Source: Sisyra terminalis (lineage: Eukaryota > Arthropoda > Insecta > Neuroptera > Sisyridae). Taken from it: a DNA stretch of 64,000 bases. The translations under genes and the position numbers were made by a program. Shown here piece after piece: positions 56,701 through 64,000 of the stretch. Under the pieces are notes generated by a model. The model was not told the origin of the DNA. It did no database searches and saw only the letters and a program-made list of their open reading frames with translations. Position 1 is the first letter of the stretch, and the number at the start of each line of letters is the position of its first letter. The DNA is taken from positions 13,640,001-13,704,000 of the forward strand of contig OY292280.1 of NCBI GenBank assembly GCA_958496175.1, read 5' to 3'.

Positions 56701-58654
56701 GGCTGTATTATGTATGGACATAAGAGGTAATAACAAAGTTATTAGTCAAAATTTGTCCTATTGTTTCACCCTTTTCTTCTATAGATCCCAATTGTGAATT
56801 TAAACCATCCAGAGTTCCATTGAAATACATAGGAAATTTCAGCAGATTTGGTTTAGAAGCACATACTTATCGGAGGTTGAAGTCGCTAGGATTTTCTTCT
56901 GAAGAAGTAGGAGTAGGAACAAGACATCAAGGAATTGGTATGGAAATGTATCTAAAATTAAGGTGAAATGTGATTAGGATGATATTTATGGTGTGGAATT
57001 TATTAAAAATATACTGGGAAGTATAGGTTCCCTTCCTTGTCTGGTGAGTCCTAGAAAGAATTTGGAAAAAGCCTTGCCGATATATGTGTACATATAGATT
57101 GTGTTAAATGGAACCTTGTTGAACTAATTGCATTAGGCAAACAAGTTTGAATAATTGGGTTCATTAACACTTCCATGGGTACTAGGACATGGAATAGGTT
57201 TGCAAAAGCAGGCTCTAGTATGTCATTTATAAATCCAGAGTTGGCTGTATTATGTATGTATGTATTTTGTATGGACATAAGAGGTAATAACAAAGTTATT
57301 AGTCAAAATTTGTCCTATTGTTTCACCCTTTTCTTCTAGAGTCCAATTGTGAATTTAAACCATCCAGAGTTCCATTCAAATACATAGGCAATTTCAGCAG
57401 ATTTGGTTTAGAAGCACATACTTATCGGAGGTTGAAGTCGCTAGGATTTTCTTCTGAAGAAGTAGGAGTAGGAACAAGACATCAAGGAATTGGTATGGAA
57501 ATGTATCTAAAATTAAGGTGAAATGTGATTAGGATGATATTTATGGTGTGGAATTTATTAAAAATATATTGGGAAGTATAGGTTCCCTTCCTTGTCTGGT
57601 GAGTCCTAGAAAGAATTTGGAAAAAGCCTTGCCGATATATGTGTACATATAGATTGTGTTAAATGGAACCTTGTTGAACTAATTGCATTAGGTAAACAAG
57701 TTTGAATAATTGGGTTCATTAACACTTTCATGGGTACCAGGACATGGAATAGGTTTGCAAAAGCAGGCTCTAGTATGTCATTTATAAATCCAGAGTTGGC
57801 TGTATTATGTATGGACATAAGAGGTAATAACAAAGTTATTAGTCAAAATTTGTCCAATTGTTTCACCCTTTTCTTCTAGAGTCCAATTGTGAATTTAAAC
57901 CATCCAGAGTTCCATTCAAATACATAGGAAATTTCAGCAGATTTGGTTTAGAAGCACATACTTATCGGAGGTTGAAGTCGCTAGGATTTTCTTCTGAAGA
58001 AGTAGGAGTAGGAAGAAGACATCAAGGAATTGGTATGGAAATGTATCTAAAATTAAGGTGAAATGTGATTAGGATGATATTTATGGTGTGGAATTTATTA
58101 AAAATATATTGGGAAGTATAGGTTCCCTTTCTTGTCTGGTGAGTCCTAGAAAGAATTTGGAAAAAGCCTTGCCGATATATGTGTACATATAGATTGTGTT
58201 AAATGGAACCTTGTTGAACTAATTGCATTAGGTAAACAAGTTTGGATAATTGGGGTCATTGCTTAATTGGTTTTTGTTTTCAAGTTCGTTGATGGAATGA
58301 ATGGAAAACCGGTCGATTTTGAGTGACTTTCTGTTTGTCGATTTTTGGTGGATGGTGCATTGGCATTTTATGCAAATCAATGGGTGGAAAGCGGACAAAA
58401 AAGAAAGTAATTTGCTTGGAATAGTAGGTAAGGAGAGAATTTGAAAAATTTCCTCGCAGGCCTAACTGGTTTTGGTTGACAGTTACCTCGTGTTGTTTGG
58501 GGTACTGATGCGAGCATTTGTGGGTGATACTAGTGGCAGTGTTGGGGGTTGCAGCTGCAGCTGGTGCTGGTTGGAGGGTGAGTGTTGACAGATGCGAGAT
58601 GAGGAGGGTGACGACGATGTGGGTGGCAAATGTGGAGCGCAGCGACGTCGGCAT
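47746..58654 (-). CDS. Invadolysin: Invadolysin / leishmanolysin-like zinc metalloprotease, eight coding exons
   Basis: Exons on minus: 58487-58654, 53053-53153, 52485-52515, 49935-50741, 49694-49881, 48485-48617, 48244-48403, 47746-48188. They join in frame to 676 residues, normal for the family. It is an M8 metzincin of the leishmanolysin family, linked in insects to cell migration, mitosis and lipid droplets. A signal peptide lies at about 1-31. The zinc site is H255-E-I-L-H259 with third ligand H362 (LTHWEKR) and Met-turn M373 (NEAMTG, on the next exon), so the active site is complete. Cysteine-rich C-terminal blocks follow ([40 protein letters not shown]). The last ~25 residues are hydrophobic ([15 protein letters not shown]), fitting a GPI-anchor signal. 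Exon 3 is only 31 nt. Intron 1 is 5.3 kb. Confidence 0.95.
48618..49693 (-). other. Invadolysin intron 5
   Basis: 1.1 kb, AT-rich. Positions about 49378-49465 share a segment with 59996-60085 (CTTTCACATATTGTAAACCT). A fragment at 49540-49580 resembles the end of the 62958-type foldback (ACTACATAAATTGGAC). No exon seen. Confidence 0.5.
50742..52484 (-). other. Invadolysin intron 3, mostly a palindromic element
   Basis: 1.7 kb, filled almost entirely by the palindrome and duplicated arm listed at 50905-52252. Confidence 0.6.
50905..52252. mobile_element. Palindromic element with a tandemly duplicated left arm
   Basis: The inner palindrome, about 51226-52252, is centred near 51740. The left arm begins AAAGACTAGACTGGGCCAAA and is mirrored at about 52220. 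A second, direct copy of the left arm precedes it at 50905-51225. Shared words: GACACGCCGTTTCCGAATAA and CTACAAAAAAGGTCTC. No coding capacity. Confidence 0.75.
52602..52890. mobile_element. Foldback with paired hammerhead-like motifs
   Basis: Both orientations are present: 52661-52687 (minus, CTAATGA, GTTAC/ATAAC region) and 52756-52782 (plus, CTGATGA, GTTGC/GTAAC). The flanks match 10445 and 19345. Located in invadolysin intron 2. Confidence 0.75.
52924..53030 (+). repeat. tRNA-derived SINE with internal deletion
   Basis: The head GCCTACTGGTGGCCGAGTGG is intact. The B-box is missing and the body resumes at TCTCGATATTTCTTGAATAC. Confidence 0.7.
53255..53437. mobile_element. Pogo-like MITE
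   Basis: Ends CAGTGTAATCTCACTAATCC and GGATTAGTGAGATTATACTG, flanked by TA on both sides. Confidence 0.8.
53944..54132. mobile_element. Pogo-like MITE
   Basis: Ends CAATGTAATCTCACTAATCC and GGATTAGTGAGATTATACTG, flanked by TA on both sides. About 500 bp from the previous copy and in the same orientation. Confidence 0.8.
54885..54977 (-). other. Possible cassette exon of invadolysin
   Basis: 93 nt, open and phase 0 at both ends (acceptor TTTGCAG/GTGAAT, weak donor CAA/GTAGAA). It would add 31 residues ([20 protein letters not shown] and more) between exon 1 and exon 2. Direct splicing of exon 1 to exon 2 restores the conserved HEVVHG, so the main transcript should skip it. Confidence 0.25.
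55617..55790 (+). repeat. tRNA-derived SINE, best preserved copy
   Basis: Head CTGGTGGCCGAGTGGTC, B-box GGGTTCGATCCTCGTATC, body TTTCTCGATCAAGGATTTAA and CCCTAGAGTCGCTAAAGG, tail GCGACGGTAAATAAC followed by an A-rich end. Confidence 0.85.
56460..58255 (+). repeat. Tandem array, period 540-554 bp, carrying LINE RNase H fragments
   Basis: The word CTAGAAAGAATTTGG recurs at 57051, 57605 and 58145 (periods 554 and 540; the difference is a TATG-type indel in the first unit). A partial, more diverged unit lies at 56460-56700. Each unit encodes the end of a LINE RNase H domain (WVPGH, then [18 protein letters not shown]), with the middle deleted. Confidence 0.85.
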
Positions 58655-59152
58655 GTCGTCGTCGACGAATGTCAAAATGTGACACTGACACTTGGTGTTG
58701 GGTGCTACATAAGTCGATTGTCACTTTCGGTTCACTGACTTGGGGGCAAGAACACTGGGATGACACTTGGACATCGAAAACGCGAAATTATTTCGACCGC
58801 AGCTCTCTGATTTGAACCGATCTATCAAAACGATCAAAACGCAATGAGAAACGACCACGGCAAACACTTGCGGCCGCCACTTTTCCCTAGACCACCAACT
58901 CCACCTGATGCCCAACTCGCCATCTTGAAAACAACAAACAAAACAACACACGCACGACACTGAACGACGCACCGCACCACGCTCATGAACTTCAAACTCC
59001 GCCAACATTCAAATTCACTCAAATTACTATTGAAATTCATCTCAATTATAATTACCATCAACATACCACCAATCAATTCAACTCATTATAATTACATTCG
59101 TCATTAATCTATAAATGTGGGAATAAATAATCTATCTAATAAATAATCTAAA
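58655..59152 (-). promoter_or_regulatory. Invadolysin promoter and 5'UTR region
   Basis: GC- and CpG-richer than its surroundings (for example GTCGTCGTCGACG and CTTGCGGCCGCC), as at other promoters here. No TATA box is obvious. Upstream of 59010 it becomes AT-rich with an AATCTATAAAT repeat. Confidence 0.5.
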
Positions 59153-59268
59153 TCTATACTAATATATAAAATTCTTACGTCTGTCTGTACATTTCGATTT
59201 TGAACCCAATTTTAGGGTAAATATTTGTTTCAAGAGGCCCTTATTCCAAATTTAACATTTTTAAAATT

Positions 59269-59301
<33 letters not shown>

Positions 59302-60743
59302 GTGTCCCGATTTAACTAAAAAACGGAACAACTGATTTTAATGAAATTTGGTATAAAAATACAACACAATTTCCCACAGACTATAGGCTACTTATCATTC
59401 CAAAAAAATAATAAGGGAAGGTTTTCCCTAGGGATGAAAATAGAAATTTTTACACTAGAAAGGTAAGTTATATATCATTGGAAAGGTAATTTAAAGTTAA
59501 AAAATAATCTGTAAATTTTTTTTTAGTTGTACTGATAAAAAGCACAGTAAATTCAATTTAAAGTTTAAAAATTTGCCTCTTTGAAATATAAACCTTTATA
59601 TATAATAGACATATAGTTCATGTATCGCTTACGTATCGGACATTCTGATCCTCTTAATTATAAAGACGTGGGTTCGAATCTTACAGTAAACTTTTTTTTA
59701 TTTTTTTTTAATTGTTGTAAATAGACCCTTAGAGTTGCTCAATATTGAAATATTAACGAAAAAAAGTAATAGTAGTAGTAGTAGTAATAATAATAGTAAT
59801 AAAACTTTAAGTAAATACGTTTTTAAAACCGTGCATACATGAAATCCTATATTTATATCCTATATTATACCCTCTCTGACTGACGAAATTTTAATATTCG
59901 ATGTATTTCTTATAAGAAGTAGACATCTGCAAAGATTATTTTTTTAAAATTCCTACCCTAAAAGAGTCCTACCCTACAAAAAGGTTTAATTCATAAGTGA
60001 GCATTAAGTTTTTTGGCTTTCACATATTGTAAACCTGAAAATTCTAAATACGTATTCACAAATAAATACATTAGTCAGCGAATATCCAGTAGCGAGCAAT
60101 TCGGCGAACTAAAAGAAAATGGTTTAATTATATAGTTGAAATTCAGATATTTAAATAATAAGTGCATAGATACACAATGGTTATACTTTATTATGGAGGA
60201 ACTGGGATTCGTGCAATTGAACAAATTTTAATTTCGCGGTAGTTTTGTACATTGCAGTAGTGAAATAGTTTCGAGAAAAGGGTTCATTCGGGAGTCGAGA
60301 CAATGAAATGTGATTTTTACTAATATTATAAATATCTAGGTGTGTATTTTGATAACTTTCGACTGTTTTAAGTCATAATTAAGACCGAATTTTTTGAACT
60401 TGGCGATATTTTTTATTTATGTATAGATGCTGATTGATTTACGGATTAAGTGGTTCACGGTAGGTAAACCTACCGTAGGGATACGGTTTTTTTAGGTACT
60501 TTTTAGATATTTATAAATATTTTTTGAAAATTAATTATTACATAGAACAATTTTATTCTTTGCAACAGTTTATTAAATGTGCATTTTTAAAGTTGACAAA
60601 ATAGTGTTTTTAAGTATGATTATGTTTTTCGAAAAAGAAATAAGACAAATAATAATTTTCATATACCACTACAAATAGTAAATTTAAAAAGAAAATATAA
60701 TCTACACCTACGTTACGCAGACGAAGTCGCGGGGATCAGCTAG
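59153..60743 (+). mobile_element. Helitron-like non-autonomous element
   Basis: Begins TCTATACTAATATATAAAAT after an A and ends ACGAAGTCGCGGGGATCAG then CTAG before a T. These are Helitron rules: TC start, CTRR end with a short 3' hairpin, A/T insertion. It carries the TCTG microsatellite at 59269-59300 and the phrase AACTGATTTTAATGAAATTT common in insect elements of this type. A tRNA-like B-box GGGTTCGAATCTTAC sits at about 59669. No protein is encoded. Confidence 0.6.
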
Positions 60744-60764
60744 TAATCTATAAAATGGGAATAA

Positions 60765-61434
60765 ATAATAGCCCATCAAAAAACGTAATTTACACGACAA
60801 ATTGTCAGCTGTAAAAGTAGTAAGCTTAACGACAAATTAGGTATTTAGCACGACAAATTAGATATCCTTACAAACTATTCATGTCACGACAAATTATGTT
60901 TTCAGCAAAACAAAAATAGATTTTAAAGCGACAATCGACAACCGTCAAATTTATAAGTTATATTTTCCTTATTTGCATTAGTTGTATACAGATGCTTATT
61001 TTTTATTAAGTTTTAAATAATAAATAAACCAGAAATTTATTCCATTATACTACTGTAAGGCTAAAAAATAAAAATTTAAAAAAAAAAATTAAAATATATA
61101 TATATATATTACCTTCATAAAATATACGCAATCTTTATCAGGATATTTTTATATGGTTTGTACAATGAGATTTTATGGCAATATTATACAATCTCTTTGG
61201 GTTTGTCTAGTTTATACAGTTTATATAATTGATATACCCTTAAATTTGCTGACAAATTTTGAACGGACGTGGTTTGCCAGTAATTTGTAGTGCCAATACA
61301 TATTTCGATTTGAAATTGCAATAATTGCCGTTTGTTTACATGTTTTGTCGTTTTATCAATTTTTTGTCGTTGTATATTTTTTTTGTCGTCTGCAATTCCA
61401 AATTTGTCGTTCTAAATATGTTTTTTGGTGGGCC
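60765..61434. mobile_element. MITE with subterminal repeats
   Basis: Terminal inverted repeats GCCCATCAAAAAAC and GTTTTTTGGTGGGC. Within the left 130 bp ACGACAAATT or a near form occurs about four times, and within the right 70 bp TTTGTCGT occurs about four times in mirror orientation. Such arrays are typical transposase-binding sites. No clear target duplication. Confidence 0.6.
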
Positions 61435-61478
61435 GAAAAATGTAACCCATTCTTATTTCTCAACAAATTCCACTTTAA

Positions 61479-61756
61479 CCCTTAGTTAGGCGCATTAAAA
61501 AAGTCACACAATTACTCGCATGGGGTCTATAGTGACCCGAAAAAAATAATCAAAAAGTAGTGTTAAAATCAAATAAAATATACTTTATATTATCAAAAAT
61601 ACTAACATTCTTTATTATAATTGACTTTTGGAAACAAAAACATAACTTGTATTTAAAATAATTACAAAAATAACAAAACTTCTAATCTTCTAATCATAAA
61701 CTTCATATTTATTTTTACGTATGAAATTGTCTTGACCCCATGCGCCTATTTAAGGG
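61479..61756. mobile_element. piggyBac-like MITE
   Basis: 278 bp, CCCTTAGTTAGGCGCA at left and TGCGCCTATTTAAGGG at right, flanked by TTAA on both sides (61475-61478, 61757-61760), as for piggyBac elements. GGGGTCTATAGTGACCC lies inside. Confidence 0.75.
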
Positions 61757-62046
61757 TTAAAGGCTATAAACCGATTTGTATGATAAAAGTGCCCCCCGAG
61801 GCTTTTTCGATTCAGTCACGGAATCGTTTTGATAATAAATAAATAAAAAATTAGCCAAATTTTCAGCTTTTTATCGCAAGCGGTTTTCGAGTTTTTCTAG
61901 GGTTACCAATTTTAAATTACAGACAATCCGGAGAGTTGTATTCAATAAAAAACAGTCTTAAAAATTTAGCAAGTATTCTAAACGATAACGTTCACAAGCT
62001 TTACTGCTTCATTCTATATTCGAAATATAATAAATATATATTTTTT

Positions 62047-62271
62047 GGCTCAAGTGTAATTTAGCACACCCACAATCTGGCAACGTTGCATTTTCGACTT
62101 TGTTTTTAATTTAATTCGCGATATTGTTGTTAATTCAATTCTAATATGGTATAATGCTTTCTTTTGTGGCTAAATTTTCATTATGGACCGATTTAATCGC
62201 GAATTAAATTAAAAACAAAATCGAAAATGAAACATTGCCTGATTGTGGGCGTGCTAAAGTACACATAAGCC
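62047..62271. mobile_element. hAT-type MITE
   Basis: 225 bp with family ends and the exact 8-bp duplication TATTTTTT (62039-62046, 62272-62279). Confidence 0.87.
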
Positions 62272-62499
62272 TATTTTTTTGACTATAAAATCAATTATTA
62301 TCGCTTGATAACAGTGGAAAATTTTGTTTTCAAAAAATCCTGAATCCGCGCTTGTTGATGAACCTTTATAATTGAGACATTTTTCAGAACTTACTAGTTC
62401 TTCCGGTCTCACTTATGCAGATTTCACTGTATTATCTTTAAATGATTGTATACTCTGTATAAATATCTCAAATTTAGAATGAAATGGAAACCCCAATGA

Positions 62500-62725
62500 A
62501 TTGTGTACACAATATATAGAATATATTGCGGTCCAATTTATGTAGTATAATCTGATATAATAATATATAAAAATCATATCATAAACATAAATTTCAACAG
62601 AAGTTAAAACAAAAATATTCGTGACGTATTGCCCAGATACGTATTTCGATTGCCAAGCAATCTTCATCAGTGGTCATCAAGTAGTTTGGATCACTCCGTA
62701 ACTGCTACGTGATGATTCACCAAAT
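62500..62725 (-). mobile_element. Foldback of the 62958 family, minus orientation
   Basis: Hammerhead-like core at 62644-62670 on minus: CTGATGA, stem GATTGC/GCAATC, GAAATACGTATCTGGGC. The right arm is missing. Confidence 0.7.
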
Positions 62726-62957
62726 TCACCAATGAATTAAAATCAATTTTTCTATATTTGAAATAAAAATTAGTTATAGATATAAATAAATGTATAAATA
62801 ATAAAATAAATGACATAGAAATAAATGTCCTAGTAATTACAAAATCTTAGTGGTTACAAAGCGATAGTAAATAATATAAATAAAAAATAAATTGTTGACA
62901 TATATTTAGTAGCAATACGTAGTTAGTAATCAACAGTAGTTTACAAAGGGGGTTAAT

Positions 62958-63314
62958 CAAAATAAGATTTTTTCCGCTGACTTTGAACAGTTATACTGTG
63001 TATACAATATATAAAATATATATCAACACATAGAATCATCACATAGAAGTTACGGAGTGATCCAAACTACTTGATGACCACTGATGAAGATTGCTTGGCA
63101 ATCGAAATACGTATCTGGGCAATACGTCACGAATATTTTTGTTTGAACTTCTGTTCAAATTTATGTTGTTGGTATGATTTTTATATATTATTATATTAAG
63201 TTTATATATTATTATATTAAATTTGTATATTATTATATTAAATTTGTATATTATTATGTTAAATTATACTACATAAATTGGACTGCAATATATTTTATAT
63301 ATTGTATACACACT
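62958..63314 (+). mobile_element. Complete 357-bp foldback with hammerhead-like motif and 12-bp target duplication
   Basis: Flanked by AAGGGGGTTAAT on both sides (62946-62957, 63315-63326), so its borders are exact. It starts CAAAATAAGATTTTTTCCGC and ends ATTGTATACACACT, with inverted TATATAAAATATAT near the ends. The core at 63081-63107 is CTGATGA, A, stem GATTGC/GCAATC, GAAA, then a second hairpin ACGTAT/ATACGT ending in GTC. Confidence 0.8.
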
Positions 63315-63326
63315 AAGGGGGTTAAT

Positions 63327-64000
63327 TTTTTTACAGGGTTTTTCTTCAAATTTCTGGGGAACATGATCTTGAAAATTTCTTTGTGATGGGATGTGTCTTA
63401 GAAGGACTATTGTATGCTAGCGGTATTTCTAGTTCTAATTAGTTATGCTTGATTTTGAGATAAATCTCAGTAGGGGGTCAATTGGATCCCTAGGGATATT
63501 CTACTGTTTATGTCCAGGTGGATCAAGAGTGCTATGAAGCTATCATTTAAAGTTTGTTAATTGTTTTTTTTGGGTTTTGCTTTTAAATTTCACAAAACCT
63601 CAAAGAGGAAATTTAAAGGGGGTTTTTATAAAAATCTTCGTTTTTATTATCGTTTTTATTACTAGCCTTGTTATTTGAATCATTTAACCAAAGTATCATT
63701 GTTGAATTAAGTGTTCTGCCTTAGTAAATGTCGGTCAAGAAGAAAAAATTCGGAAAATTGCCTTGAAAACAAATTAGTGAAGTCATTTGTTTTAGCGCAT
63801 GACTGTTTTGAAATGGGATCCTGTTTAATTACTATAGTTAAGGATTTGATGAGCGTTAATATGTTTTGAAGAAAATGATTACATAATAAGATTGAAATGT
63901 TTTGTGTTTTGCTTTTTGAATAATAATTTGAAATTTATATTTAAATTTTAATCGAAGTGAATGACGAAAGACGCTTGAAGGAAAGTTGGAATTTATTATT
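63327..64000. other. No feature recognised
   Basis: AT-rich sequence to the window end. I see no splice-consistent coding sequence or known repeat family. Confidence 0.4.

Larger units (their letters stand above)
53154..58486 (-). other. Invadolysin intron 1
   Basis: 5.3 kb. It contains two pogo-like MITEs, LINE RNase H fragments (about 54640-54720), a 93-nt cassette-exon candidate (54885-54977), a SINE, and a tandem array (56460-58255). Confidence 0.6.

Noticed and set aside
57318..58061. Repeated 67-codon plus-strand frames
   Set aside because: They are the same stretch of the tandem array read twice; no protein family fits.
59269..59300. TCTG repeat as a CRISPR-like or regulatory array
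   Set aside because: A simple microsatellite typical of the Helitron-like element; no spacers.
63174..63386. 70-codon frame rich in Ile, Tyr and Lys
   Set aside because: Produced by a TATATTATTATATTAAA tandem microsatellite at the edge of a foldback.

Overview
The window looks like nuclear DNA of an insect. It is AT-rich, mixes very short introns (about 50-70 bp) with kilobase introns full of transposon debris, and carries clear insect orthologues: a heat-shock DnaJ, a fibulin, Wntless, the BAF/SWI-SNF subunit Osa, the AP-1 mu subunit and invadolysin. A beetle or another holometabolan seems plausible, but nothing read here fixes the order. I could not run a database search, so all calls rest on recognising the protein families and on splice joins that keep the reading frame.

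Layout: (1) DnaJ-1/Hsp40 on the minus strand (1385-2597), with a 5'UTR intron and a heat-shock element plus TATA box near 3.35-3.39 kb. (2) A 16-exon fibulin-like extracellular matrix gene on minus (5312-12444). (3) Wntless on minus, nine exons (13520-18712). (4) osa on plus, 14 coding exons (22422-35863), facing away from wntless. (5) Two intronless AP-1 mu genes head to head (39951-41219 minus and 41635-42903 plus) around a 415-bp shared promoter region. (6) Invadolysin / leishmanolysin-like metalloprotease on minus, eight coding exons (47746-58654). Joining the exons gives uninterrupted proteins of 347, 1016, 562, 2136, 422, 422 and 676 residues, so all seven genes look intact. They are not an operon and share no obvious pathway, though Wntless (Wnt sorting) and AP-1 (Golgi sorting) both serve secretory traffic, and fibulin and invadolysin act outside or at the surface of the cell.

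The rest is a dense, nested transposon landscape: a tRNA-derived SINE family (6 copies), hAT-type MITEs with exact 8-bp target duplications, pogo-like MITEs at TA, a piggyBac-like MITE at TTAA, a Helitron-like element, LINE 3' ends, a 540-554 bp tandem array carrying LINE RNase H fragments, two roughly 1-kb palindromes, and many foldback repeats. The most striking signal is in the foldbacks. Seventeen short motifs, in six sequence families, share a hammerhead-ribozyme-like core (CTGATGA, then a stem, then GAAA), and the stem changes by compensatory substitutions between families. This matches what has been described for the flanking repeats of Penelope-like retroelements, but here there is no reverse transcriptase in sight.
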